This document shows, one piece after another, positions 26,112 through 37,536 of a DNA stretch of 64,000 nucleotides (positions are counted from its first letter, which is position 1; every line of letters begins with the position of its first letter). The stretch spans positions 13,470,001 through 13,534,000 of the forward strand of contig NC_079880.1 of assembly GCF_029227915.1 (NCBI RefSeq), given 5' to 3'. The position numbers and the translations under genes are program-made. The stretch is from Hydractinia symbiolongicarpus (lineage: Eukaryota; Cnidaria; Hydrozoa; Anthoathecata; Hydractiniidae). The notes below the pieces were generated by a model. That model worked only from the letters and a program-made list of their open reading frames with translations. It was not told the origin of the DNA and searched no databases.

Positions 26112-28788
26112 TCTATATAATAATACGCTAAGTGTGTCCGTCTGTCTGTGACAGGCAAAGTTGATATCGTCATTTTCCTTTGATGTTGCCGAAATTTCCT
26201 TTGAAGTCACCGAAAAAATTATGTCCATTTTGCTGGCGGGTTTACTTTGTTTACATCACGTGATCAAAATGGAGCAACTTGATTTGCTGAAATAAATTTA
26301 ACGGCTTTCTTTACAAAAATGGTGTCCCTTGACACCGAAAAAAAACAACAACAAAAGAACGGTCCCTCTGTCTTGAAAAAAGTAATTCAGAGAAAGTTAG
26401 TTAGAGCTAGAAGTGAAGTAGTAAAGTTAGAATTAGAAAATAAAGTTGGAGTTTGAAGTGGATTTAAAATCAATAATAGTAAGAACTTTGATGTATTCAG
26501 ACGTTTAGTTTTTATGTCACTGGAACAAGCAGACTCGCATTTTCCAAGAAAAGCCTCAAATTCTTGAAGTTTTATATTTTACCGCTTTTTTAAAAAAAAA
26601 CCTAGCCACCATATTTGTTTATGTTTTTGTTGCATAATTAATGTATCCCCTGGCGCGTAACTAATGTGTTTGTCCTAAAATTCAAAATGCTGCATAAAGC
26701 TGTTAGCTAACTAACAAACGGAAAACTTTGGTTTGTTGAACTTACTGCTTATTGTAACGTTATTATTTTTACATTACTATTGTTTCTCTTTATGTGTGTT
26801 TTACTAAGCATAAATAGCTAGCTTTAGTTATAGCTAAGTGTTCCCAGTTTAGATATATTTAACTGGGGGTCTTAGCTACTGTTAGCTAGCTAATTTAGCC
26901 TCTCCAAGTCCTGCTCTCTTATCCCATGGCTAGCTCTAACCTATGAATTATGTTGTTATTCCTTTTTTTTAATATGTATAGCTAGCTAACTTAGTTCACC
27001 TATCTTACACTTCTCTTCTTTTATGAGCAAAATCTTTCAAAGACTTAAACTTTGGACAGGATAGTAGGATGTATTTTTCTAAGAGTATAATTATTTTCAC
27101 ATTTCTTGTAAACTTTACAAGGGGACCCAAGCAATTCTTTTCAGAATTTAAAGCATGTGTGTTAAGTTATTTTTTATTGTATTGTTTCTGACATCCTGTT
27201 AAACTTTTGTCAGCCTACATGTAAAATTCAAGGTTATTTTTACAGGGGGTTGTAGACATTTGATTGGCAATTTTACGTGGGGTTATGACTTTATTTTAAT
27301 TTATGAGAGGATGGTATGGTTGTTTGTGTTTTTGTTTATGTTGCAAACTGCTGCTTTTTAAAATTTTGTGTAAACTTTTGTGGAAAAAAGACCACATGCA
27401 ATATACTGAAAGAACAAATACACGTTTTTGTTAACGTTTTTGTTAAGAATTTTAAAATTGTAATAATAACTGTGTTTGGTGATAATGAAAACTTGTTTTT
27501 AATATTATATGAAATGCCTGATTTTTCTATGATTTGATGTGTTTCATAACCTTTTTGTGGAAGATTTATGGGCAATGGCAATATAGGACATGCTAAAAAT
27601 AGACTGATTTTTGTTGATTTGGATGTGCTCCTCAAAAACAAATCTGTTTTACATTTTGTGTAAACTTTTGTGAGGACAGACCGTATATACACTCTGTTTT
27701 CCAAAAATAATATTTTTGTTGATTCAAATTTACTCCTTATTCATTTTTGACATTCACGTTTAAAATATTTGGTAAAGGTCACTACAGATCATCGTACTCA
27801 GGAAAAAATTTTTGTATTCTTAACCTGTTCATTTTTACAATTTGTGTATATTTTTTGGGAACAGGATAGTGTGTAATCGAAGAAATGATTTTCCAGATAT
27901 AAATTTTATGTTTTTTGACACTTTGATTGAATTATTAAAAGTTTTTCACAAAGTAGAGATGTGTTATTTCTGACTTTATTATTTGTTGGTGTTGTACATG
28001 ATTCTATACATTATTTTGATTATTGTTTCAAGCTCTACACATAATGATCTTTGTTGATTCAAGTTTATTCTTTGCTCATTGATTTTTTGACATTTAGGTT
28101 TAAAATTGCTGGTAAAGGGCAGTACGGAACCAAAAGTGAAAAATTTTGTGTTCTTAACTGGTTGATTTTTACATTTTGTGTAAATTTTTGTGGTAGAGGA
28201 TGGTATGTAACCGAAATGACTGTTTTTTCTAGATTTAAATTTGATGTTTTCCAAACTATGGCTTTTTCGTATTTTTGTATAAGCTTCTAAAGGAAAGACA
28301 ATATATAAAATGTGTAAAAAGTTTATTTTTGTTGATTTGTGCTAACTCTTGCAGGCCTCCTTTTTGACATTTTAGAATAAAATACTAAGGGTTTTCAACA
28401 TAATCACTTTTAGGATGTATATACATATTTGAGATGTGTCATTTCTGACATTGTTATTATTTGTGTTGTGGCTGTTGGTGTTGTTACTGTAGGTGTTGTA
28501 ACTGTCGGTGTTCTTACTGTTGGTTGTGAGTTTGGTGTTGTGAGTGTCGATGTTGTCAGTGTCGATGTTGTAACTTTTTATCAACTAGATTTTACACCTT
28601 GCAAGCTGTTTTTTTTTATTTTGCGTAAGATTTGAGGATTTAATGCGATTTGATATTTGGCATTTTGTGTAAGATTTTAAGGACATTTATTTTTATATGC
28701 ACTGCTGACGTCAGAAAAACATCTAAAGCAACCTATTTTTCATAGGACTTTGGCCTAGGTGGAAATTTTCACGGGCCTTATCGTCTAG
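26112..28788 (+). mobile_element. Helitron H1, complete, non-autonomous
   Basis: The element begins TCTATATAATAATACGC after A at 26111. It ends in a hairpin (28752-28777, GGCC and GTG pairing with CAC and GGCC) followed by TTATCGT and CTAG (28785-28788) and a T. Unit 1 holds the empty site at 21540/21541, where GATATA joins TTTTCTATAAAAGG directly. This proves precise insertion between A and T with no duplication. Length is 2677 bp. There is no long frame for Rep/helicase. Inside lie degenerate repeats of about 300 bp, each with a TTTTGTGTAAACTTTTGTGG-like core (about 27360, 27655, 27840 and 28175), and a GTT-rich minisatellite at about 28448-28575. Open frames at 27316, 28051, 28429 and 28372 are products of these repeats. 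Confidence 0.85.
28448..28575 (+). repeat. GTT-rich minisatellite inside H1
   Basis: Imperfect units of 15-18 bp built on GTTGT(A/T)ACTGTNGGT occur, then GTCGATGTTGT. It is repeated in inverse orientation at about 29082-29209 in the other H1 copy. The valine-rich frame that crosses it (28429-28635) and the asparagine/threonine-rich frame on the opposite strand are translation of the repeat. Confidence 0.7.
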
Positions 28789-28904
28789 TTTTCTATAAAA
28801 GGAAGCAACCTGGGTCGCAGGACACAAAAATGAGCTTTAAGCTAACCTTATGATGAGTAAGCATTGACATGCCTTGTTTGAAATAACTTTTTTCAGGATT
28901 ACTT
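28789..28904 (-). mobile_element. Helitron H2 segment between the two H1 copies
   Basis: This 116-bp stretch matches 21541-21656 of unit 1. It is the H2 sequence immediately beyond the H1 insertion point. It stops at GGATTACTT, where the inverted H1 copy begins after three extra bases (ATG, 28905-28907). It forms the spacer, with 39 bp of H1 3' end, between the palindrome arms. Confidence 0.8.
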
Positions 28905-28907
28905 ATG

Positions 28908-31542
28908 AGTCCTATGAAAAATAGGTTGCTTTAGATGTTTTTCTGACGTCAGCAGTGCATATAAAAATAAATGTCCTTAAAATCTTACACAAAATGCCAA
29001 ATATCAAATCGCATTAAATCCTCAAATCTTACGCAAAAAAAAAAAACAGCTTGCAAGGTGTAAAATCTAGTTGATAAAAAGTTACAACATCGACACTGAC
29101 AACATCGACACTCACAACACCAAACTCACAACCAACAGTAAGAACACCGACAGTTACAACACCTACAGTAACAACACCAACAGCCACAACACAAATAATA
29201 ACAATGTCAGAAATGACACATCTCAAATATGTATATACATCCTAAAAGTGATTATGTTGAAAACCCTTAGTATTTTATTCTAAAATGTCAAAAAGGAGGC
29301 CTGCAAGAGTTAGCACAAATCAACAAAAATAAACTTTTTACACATTTTATATATTGTCTTTCCTTTAGAAGCTTATACAAAAATACGAAAAAGCCATAGT
29401 TTGGAAAACATCAAATTTAAATCTAGAAAAAACAGTCATTTCGGTTACATACCATCCTCTACCACAAAAATTTACACAAAATGTAAAAATCAACCAGTTA
29501 AGAACACAAAATTTTTCACTTTTGGTTCCGTACTGCCCTTTACCAGCAATTTTAAACCTAAATGTCAAAAAATCAATGAGCAAAGAATAAACTTGAATCA
29601 ACAAAGATCATTATGTGTAGAGCTTGAAACAATAATCAAAATAATGTATAGAATCATGTACAACACCAACAAATAATAAAGTCAGAAATAACACATCTCT
29701 ACTTTGTGAAAAACCTTTAATAATTCAATCAAAGTGTCAAAAAACATAAAATTTATATCTGGAAAATCATTTCTTCGATTACATACTATCCTGTTCCCAA
29801 AAAATATACACAAATTGTAAAAATGAACAGGTTAAGAATACAAAAATTTTTTCCTGAGTACGATGATCTGTAGTGACCTTTACCAAATATTTTAAACGTG
29901 AATGTCAAAAATGAATAAGGAGTAAATTTGAATCAACAAAGATATTATTTTTGGAAAACAGAGTGTATATACGGTCTGTCCTCACAAAAGTTTACACAAA
30001 ATGTAAAACAGATTTGTTTTTGAGGAGCACATCCAAATCAACAAAAATCAGTCTATTTTTAGCATGTCCTATATTGCCATTGCCCATAAATCTTCCACAA
30101 AAAGGTTATGAAACACATCAAATCATAGAAAAATCAGGCATTTCATATAATATTAAAAACAAGTTTTCATTATCACCAAACACAGTTATTATTACAATTT
30201 TAAAATTCTTAACAAAAACGTTAACAAAAACGTGAATTTGTTCTTTCAGTATATTGCATGTGGTCTTTTTTCCACAAAAGTTTACACAAAATTTTAAAAA
30301 GCAGCAGTTTGCAACATAAACAAAAACACAAACAACCATACCATCCTCTCATAAATTAAAATAAAGTCATAACCCCACGTAAAATTGCCAATCAAATGTC
30401 TACAACCCCCTGTAAAAATAACCTTGAATTTTACATGTAGGCTGACAAAAGTTTAACAGGATGTCAGAAACAATACAATAAAAAATAACTTAACACACAT
30501 GCTTTAAATTCTGAAAAAAATTGCTTGGGTCCCCTTGTAAAATTTACAGGAAATGTGAAAATAATTATACTCTTAGAAAAATACATCCCACTATCCTGTC
30601 CAAAGTTTAAGTCTTTGAAAGATTTTGCTCATAAAAGAAGAGAAGTGTAAGATAGGTGAACTAAGTTAGCTAGCTATACATATTAAAAAAAAGGAATAAC
30701 AACATAATTCATAGGTTAGAGCTAGCCATGGGATAAGAGAGCAGGACTTGGAGAGGCTAAATTAGCTAGCTAACAGTAGCTAAGACCCCCAGTTAAATAT
30801 ATCTAAACTGGGAACACTTAGCTATAACTAAAGCTAGCTATTTATGCTTAGTAAAACACACATAAAGAGAAACAATAGTAATGTAAAAATAATAACATTA
30901 CAATAAGCAGTAAGTTCAACAAACCAAAGTTTTCCGTTTGTTAGTTAGCTAACAGCTTTATGCAGCATTTTGAATTTTAGGACAAACACATTAGTTACGC
31001 GCCAGGGGATACATTAATTATGCAACAAAAACATAAACAAATATGGTGGCTAGGTTTTTTTTAAAAAAGCGGTAAAATATAAAACTTCAAGAATTTGAGG
31101 CTTTTCTTGGAAAATGCGAGTCTGCTTGTTCCAGTGACATAAAAACTAAACGTCTGAATACATCAAAGTTCTTACTATTATTGATTTTAAATCCACTTCA
31201 AACTCCAGCTTTATTTTCTAATTCTAACTTTACTACTTCACTTCTAGCTCTAACTAACTTTCTCTGAATTACTTTTTTCAAGACAGAGGGACCGTTCTTT
31301 TGTTGTTGTCTTTTTTCGGTGTCAAGGGACACCATTTTTGTAAAGAAAGCCGTTAAATTTATTTCAGCAAATCAAGTTGCTCCATTTTGATCACGTAATG
31401 TAAACAAAGTAAACCCGCCAGCAAAATGGACATAATTTTTTCGGTGACTTCAAAGGAAATTTCGGCAACATCAAAGGAAAATGACATTATCAACTTTGCC
31501 TGTCACAGACAGACGGACACACTTAGCGTATTATTATATAGA
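28908..31542 (-). mobile_element. Helitron H1, inverted copy lacking its 3' end
   Basis: Read on the minus strand from 31542 (TCTATATAATAATACGC) to 28908, this copy is almost identical to 26112-28749; only a handful of differences was noticed. The last 39 bp of H1, including the terminal hairpin and CTAG, are absent. The 5' end abuts TTGTGAATCA, the same flank that adjoins the H2 5' end in unit 1 (22039). It is therefore not a simple second Helitron insertion. Open frames at 29071, 29365, 29401, 29951 and 30118 mirror those of the left arm. Confidence 0.8.
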
Positions 31543-33850
31543 TTGTGAATCAATTTATACGATATTAGATACGATATTTGAGGTTTCCATATTGCACGAT
31601 ATCGCCGATTTACAGCATCAAAAAGTATTTGAACAAGAAACTACTGGTCTTTTACCAAAATTATGCATATCTTGTTTGTTGAAAGAAAAAAACATAACAA
31701 TACGAAGCAAAAGTTAGTGTCAGTTGAAACAAATAAATTTGAAAGTAATGTGAAGACATATGCTATACTATTAGATGACACGAAAAGGCTCGCGAAATTA
31801 GGAGATGTAAACTGTGTTTAGAAAGAAATTCAATATAATGCTATATGTTGAACAAGGTATCAAACAAAAGCTAAACATTCAAAACCTGGGAAGAAACAGA
31901 GTGCAGAATCTTCAGAATGGCATCGTTTAAGATTTATACATGCTGATTCATTCCAGTCAATTTGTGATCTGATAGAAATCCATGTTTTAGCAGAAAACGA
32001 AGTCTATCTGATGAATGATTAGAATAATTACTACATTGCTTTGTTATCTGAGAACACAAAGGAAAATTACCAACGCACTACATCAACAACTCAAGGTTTG
32101 GAAGTAAGGCTGTTGCAACATTTTAAAGATAAACCGAGGAGGGAATCTGTTTTTCAGCACAAATCTAGATGCTGAAGAAGCTCTAAGAAAATAGCATTCA
32201 CCGCAATCAGAACTGGCCAAATACCTCAGAGATGTTGCACTCCCCTTTCGGAGCATGATTGCTGAAGTAGAACACAATCTATTACCGACCTCAAATCTAT
32301 ATTTGAGTCATAATTTGTCTGGTAAGGTTAATGTTCCTGATGAATTTTTGCAGTTCTTCACATATCTAATCAATCGTCCTGACAGTCAAACAAGTCAGTG
32401 CCTGATTAAGCAGAGAAGAGTAAGATCTATAAGTGAAGATCTTGTGTTTTCAACTACATCTGGAAGAAAGAAACCATCAAAGCATCGAAATCTGAAGAAT
32501 CTCGTATAAGTAACAAAATTGGACCAACAGTCAGCAACTGAAATGTCATTAAGTGTTTAAAGAAACGACGACGCATGTCAAGGCAACTGGGTTAGATATT
32601 GAGCCGTACCATAAAAAGCCAAAAATAACCAATCGTACTTTGTTACTGCTTTATAATTTGACAAGAAGTCTTGTACCAGATTCTTTTTTCTTCTTCACGC
32701 TTCAAAGATATGTTATGGATGGCTGAGGTATCTTTTTTCCAATCTGAGACACCGATGTGGGTAGAATGGAATTCATTCTAATTCGAAGACTCTAAAGCTA
32801 CGGAACAGATTTGGTACTTGACTCAGATCAACCTATTATCTACACCTTAAACAATGGCTATAGAATGTAAAAGAAAAAACATTGCTGTAACCTATGATTT
32901 AGCAATTGCAAAGATGGCGTTAGAAATACAGACGGAAGAAGCGTCAACCTTTGATAATGTTTTTGTAGCATTAGGTTCCTTTCATATAGAAATTTCATTT
33001 GGAACACATCCAGAGGTTTATAAAGATTATAAATATGGTTGTTTTGCTTTGACATATGCTTTAAAATTGTTTTTTAAGGTTGCCAATAGATTTAACATTT
33101 GAACAAACAGTGAATGCAGATGCTGCTTGTCAACGAAGTGAAATATCAGCCAATTCCATAATTGCCAGACAGCGTTGGGCACAAAGCCATTCCCTGAGAG
33201 TTACTGTTATTTTTAAAGTATTTGAAGAGTTGTTCCAGAAAAAAAGATGTTTCAGAAAATCTTAGGCCACATAGATTAAAGAAGAATTGTAAAGATTTTG
33301 AATACGATGAATCCATTCTCTGAAACTGTCAATAAAGTTCGTCCTTTCAATATTTCAAATGGCAAGACTACAAATGAAAATACTACAATTTTTTTGTTGA
33401 AAGTCGAAGATATGGGTACTGCTGCCCGAAATATTTTTATTAAATCTTGAAACAAAGATCCTAACACATTATAAGAACCAATTAGGAAACACCGGAATCG
33501 GGAAGGTACAAAGTACAAAGACGAGCCTTGTATTTAATATAGTAAAAAGACCGGCAAGGATTGCGTATCAAATCACGGGTGCTGAGGAGAAAAGACCAGG
33601 CAATTGGTTTCAAGCTTTGAGGAAAGATCAACTTAAGGAAACTCTAGTAGAATTCTTTACTAGCTGTATGATGATTTATATGTCGCAATATTGGATAAAA
33701 AAAAATGTCTGACAACTGTGTTGATGCGTGTTATTCCTTTACTACTAAAAAAGGTAAAATTATCAAAAGAATAGAACAGGATTATTTATTCTGAAGCTCG
33801 ATTATTGAACCTTTTGAGATTGAAATGAAATTTTATTGGTCACTTTGAAC
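31543..33850 (+). pseudogene. Decayed multicopy protein, long relic, unit 2 and beyond
   Basis: The plus strand carries a decayed protein in successive frames. Near 31590-31670 it reads HDIADLQHQKVFEQETTG. At 32255-32509 it holds RRVRSISEDLVFSTTSGRKK. At 32854-32976 it reads NIAVTYDLAIAKMAL and FDNVFVALGSFHIE. At about 33003-33170 it contains THPEVYKDYKYGCF, then MPIDLTFEQTVNADA and ARQRWAQSHSLR. From 33280 it reads TMNPFSETVNKVRPF, and at about 33600-33690 NWFQALRKDQLKETLVEFF. Stops, frameshifts and an internal deletion (between HIE and THPEV) show it is dead. The order and motifs match a large uncharacterised protein highly repeated in cnidarians. The unit boundary at 32606 falls inside it. 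Confidence 0.6.
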
Positions 33851-34490
33851 GATGAGGGATAGACCGTGAAACGACTTTTGCACTAGTTTGGAGTTAACAG
33901 TTCTTCTCAATGTTAAAGATTTATCATGAGAGTAAGGTAAATAATGCTGTTTTACTTTTAAATAAATACTAGTTAAATGTTAGTTGAACAATTATAATTA
34001 GTTATCGTACAGTACAGGGTACAATACAAAAGTTATGTTTTCATAACATTCTGAATCACCTTCAAAATTTAAATACTTTCTACTTTGTTCACTCGCTACC
34101 ATGCCTACTGAAAATTTGCGCGATTATATTTTAAGTATGAGATATTGTTTTTATGTATTTTTCTTAGCCAATTACATTCGAGTGTGCTAATGATAACCAT
34201 AAATAGAGGTAAAAATTCAAATGTTTCTGCCACAAAAAACACTGGATGTGTGGTATGTCTATCATAGTTTGGGTGCTCAAAAAATTTAAGGAAACTGAGT
34301 TCTTTGTCGGGAGCAAAGAGCGATGACACGAGCTTCCGGACTGTAAATTTTATTGTAAGTATAATTAGGTTTACTAGTGATGGATGATTCATCAGCTAAT
34401 AATATTTATCTGTACACTTTGAGACGATAGATGTAGTCAACAACCAAATGTCTTTCTCACTTGTTGTATAATCCCTAACAGCCACAGGAA
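33851..34490. other. Interval without a recognised gene
   Basis: The open frame at 34105-34392 (-) has no recognisable domain. The sequence changes from AT-rich debris to the virus-like relic near its end. Confidence 0.4.
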
Positions 34491-34496
34491 TAAGCA

Positions 34497-35197
34497 CTAG
34501 ATCTGGATTTCTATTTTTATTACAATATTCCTATTTACCTCAAGATTAGGTGGTGTAAGGTTATCTTTGACTATCCCTATATTATTCCTTTCATATTTTA
34601 TCTCCCTCTTCTTAATATGTTCAATAACCCTTAATATCTGCTCCATTCTCTTTCGATTTAAATGAGAAAGCTTCTTCTCCTGTTTCACCCTTTTTGAATT
34701 CTTTTTGCTTTTTCTCCATTTTTATCACTCAAATATGTTTTTCAATAATGTTTTTCACTTATGACCCAACTGTTAAAGGTGCAAGATAGGAGACAAACAT
34801 ATAATACAAATCCCACGTAACTCTCTGCAAATCGGCATTCAAAAAAAGATAACTTTCCAAATCGTCAACTCACTGTCGTCCAAATCAAAACCATTTGAAA
34901 TAACTCTTGAATAAAGGCAATCGTTTTCTCGAATGATTTTACTATCAGCCCCAATCTCGACTCGTATTCCGAATGAAGGAAATCAACATCATCGGCCGAC
35001 AAAGCATCAATCTGCTCCTTCGTATAATGTGTCCCGAGATATTCCTTAGCACCACCCCGATTAACACAGGTAATCAACAGTTCACGTTTCACACCAACGC
35101 AACTATCGACACCACAGACATCAACAAATCCCTCCATCATATTTATTACGTCCAAATATGCTAAAAACATAAGAAAACCCACCAAACAACCTGGCAT
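34497..35197 (-). pseudogene. Virus-like element, accessory ORF relics on minus strand
   Basis: Two frames follow the integrase relic on the same strand. The one at 34865-35197 contains GAKEYLGTHYTKEQID followed by LSADDVDFLHSEYESRLG and looks like an intact stretch of a small acidic protein. The one at 34497-34688 is lysine/isoleucine-rich. I have seen similar segments near integrases in virus-like elements of aquatic invertebrates, but cannot name the function. Low-to-moderate confidence. Confidence 0.4.
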
Positions 35198-35379
35198 TAA
35201 CAGAGAGATTCAAATACTTAATCGTTGAACGACTAACTAATCAACTACCACGCTGCAATATTACAACTACCTAGCTAACTAGCTACTAACAAATCACAAC
35301 TAGCTAACCAATTAACTTTTTCACAAACAACAACTACCTGTAAAGCAAAATCGAAATGATAAAACTATAAAATAATGAA

Positions 35380-36220
35380 ATGTCTCTTCATCCTATTCAA
35401 ATAATACAACGTCAGTTGATTGACACTAATACTCCTCTTTACATACTAATACACATCCATCTAGTAATTTGGATCCATCGTCCTTTTTCTGCAACCTTCC
35501 AATTCACCAGTCTTATGCAAATATATCACAGAGTAACACTTCACCACGCTTCCTTGGCATATAAAATCCCTGACAAAAACTGTCTAGCTTAATCGCATCA
35601 ACAGGTCTCATACCAATAAGTGTTATCCTCCTTAATATTACTACCCACACCCTGCAACCTGGCAACACACTCGACATTTTTTTTACCGCTTTCTATCTCC
35701 TCCCTATGTTGATCGCTAAACAATCTCTCCGCCAACGTCCCATTCAAACATTTAACAATATCCTGATTTCTATGTTGTTTTGGATCACCTTGTGGGATAG
35801 ATTTGGAATGGTTTTTGAATAAACTCAGATCATCACCGTAAAATTACTTTCCCTCACCGACCATTATTAGATCAGGGTACGTCAAAGTCGTTATCTTGTA
35901 TATTTTTACAATATTTGACTTTCTTGCTGTTTTTGATGTAAGTTGAAACGCTGTTTTGTATATGGTTAAAGCATCAATTACACACAGAGCGTATTTGTAT
36001 GTTTTTCGTTTACATTTTTCGTGAGGAGGTATAAGACGTCAGCTTGATGGATTTGGTCACGGTATGTACCTTGGTCGGGATAAGTTTGGAATGTTGGTTG
36101 TTTCCTTAACTATTTCTTTACTTTAATTCCTGCTAACATTGGCAGCCCTTGCCAGCTTATATACTACGGATAAACCCTTCCAATACTCTCCGACCTCATA
36201 ACAAATCCTTTCTAACTTCT
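35380..36220 (-). pseudogene. Decayed retroviral-type (rve) integrase of a Polinton/Maverick-like element
   Basis: Reading the minus strand downwards from about 36220, separate frames show GEYWKGLSVVYKLA, then PRYIP, then HQADVLYL, whose aspartate codon is at 36038-36040 and would be the first catalytic residue. Next comes DIVKCLNGTLAERLF (codons around 35718-35758), then RPVDAIK (35588-35609), then GELEGCRKR and LYYL of the C-terminal region. This order is that of an rve integrase core plus C-terminal domain. The glutamate usual just after 'IV' is a lysine here (codon 35751-35753). Several stops and frame changes lie between the motifs. The gene cannot be functional. Integrase is established chemistry for these families: it joins the element ends to host DNA. 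Confidence 0.6.
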
Positions 36221-36776
36221 TATCAGTTTATATAAAGACAACTTTTAAAAATAATGTTGTAAAATACAACCTTGACTAAAGGCCGTCCTTTGTTTTCATT
36301 AGCAGCGTCGTTTGATCGATTCTTGACTTAATGCTAACCATACAAGAACAAGGGGGAGCGTTCGATTGAGCTAATATATGGGGATATGAATTTAAAGTCC
36401 CCGAAAGCATTGTTAAAAGTCCTATGTAAAAGGCAGTTATAAATCATTGCCTTTCCCGTCCATTTCATTGACGAGTGATTTAAATGAAGGAATAAATTAC
36501 AATGTAGGAGATACCGGATGCTGGTGTCATACATAAGTTGGGGATAATGAAATGGTTAGGTTGGTGAATGAGATTGTTAGAAGATGTTGATACTGCGAAA
36601 AGTATTGATACGGATAGACAAAAGCTTGAATTCCGGAAGCATTTAAGGGGGATTGTTTTTCCGATAGATTTTTGCGGAATATTAGGTGTGTGATCAAGAT
36701 TGCTACAGCGAAATATGTTATGGTAACTTGGTAACGAAGCACGAACAGTTGATTAATGGAAGTGGTGAGTTGAGTT

Positions 36777-37219
36777 ATGATTTATATGAAGATGAGGAAG
36801 AGGGTCGAGGATAGGATTGTGAAGTTGAAGGAAGCTTTAAGTGTGCATGAGGATCAAATGTTAATATTAGAGGGTAAATTGTCCGGTGAGGTTTCGAAGA
36901 TTTAGGAGTCGTCTTAACAGTTGATGAATTGATGAAAGGGTAACAAAGCTGTTTATTAAGCAGGTGATAAGCATTGCCCTTATATTTAAAGCTATCGGCA
37001 TGACAATTAGTACTATTGTTTGACTGTGTAAGGTGATAGTAGCTGTGGTGGTGGTAATACTTCCAGTGAGACAAACGGTGGTGCAGTAGAATGGATTAAG
37101 AAACAGCTGGGAGCCTTGTCAATGTCGCTGTGTGAATTTGGGGAGAAGGCGATGGATGCACTTTCTGTTTTTATTGGGTGTATTGTGGCTTGGTGTTTAA
37201 TGCTGCTAAGGAAACCGTG
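36777..37219 (+). pseudogene. Virus-like element, small ORF relics on plus strand
   Basis: A 42-residue frame at 36777-36905 is charged and coiled-coil-like (EDRIVKLKEALSVHEDQ). Next, a frame open from about 37033 to the TGA at 37217-37219 has a glycine-rich start and then GAVEWIKKQLGALSMSLCEF and a hydrophobic stretch. Both are on the strand opposite to the integrase. The plus strand becomes G/T-rich from about 36.4 kb, which marks the second gene block of the element. Functions are unknown; a membrane-active or minor structural protein is one guess for the second. Confidence 0.35.
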
Positions 37220-37536
37220 AAGTTCGTTGGTGATCATTTATGGACGACATTTATTAGTGTAAGAGTAATCGCAATATTGTATCTTGCAAGAACATGAATA
37301 TTTATAAGTACAAAGTTAGTGAAAAGGAAGGGGTTAGAGAATTTGCAGTCATCCTTAAGGGTTCATAAACATCAGATATATGTGACGTCGAAAGTCACTT
37401 ACTGTGCCTCTACGTGCTTAGGTTTTTCTGCTGAAAATTTGGAGAAAAGTAGCTGGTTTGTTAAAGGCTGTTTATAGGTTTCATATTTATCATCGTGTCA
37501 GAAGGATATCACACAGTCTTCAGCTGAAATTTCCTG

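Larger units (their letters stand above)
26111..31543. repeat. Giant inverted repeat, arms of about 2.64 kb
   Basis: Left arm 26111-28749 and right arm 28908-31543, with a 158-bp spacer. The arms are close to identical over their whole length, so the structure is young compared with the tandem duplication. Such a palindrome can extrude a cruciform and, if transcribed, gives a very long double-stranded RNA hairpin. Confidence 0.9.
22971..32606 (+). repeat. Tandem segmental duplication, unit 2 (expanded)
   Basis: Unit 2 follows unit 1 after four bases. It is 9.6 kb instead of 4.3 kb because Helitron H1 (26112-28788) sits inside H2 and an inverted H1 copy (28908-31542) has replaced the last 385 bp of H2. 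Open frames such as 23371-23628, 23989-24222 and 24725-24922 are copies of those in unit 1 at 19025, 19501 and 20266. They keep their length in both units but show no family features, so I do not call them genes. Confidence 0.85.

Noticed and set aside
28051-29604. Identical open frames on opposite strands (28051/29365, 28372/29071, 27316/30118) as possible genes
   Set aside because: They are mirror images produced by the inverted H1 copies and translate internal repeats; no domain, start context or splice logic.
28908-31542. Right H1 copy as an independent Helitron insertion
   Set aside because: It lacks the 3' hairpin and CTAG, and its 5' end falls exactly at a pre-existing Helitron 5' terminus, which is better explained by template switching.
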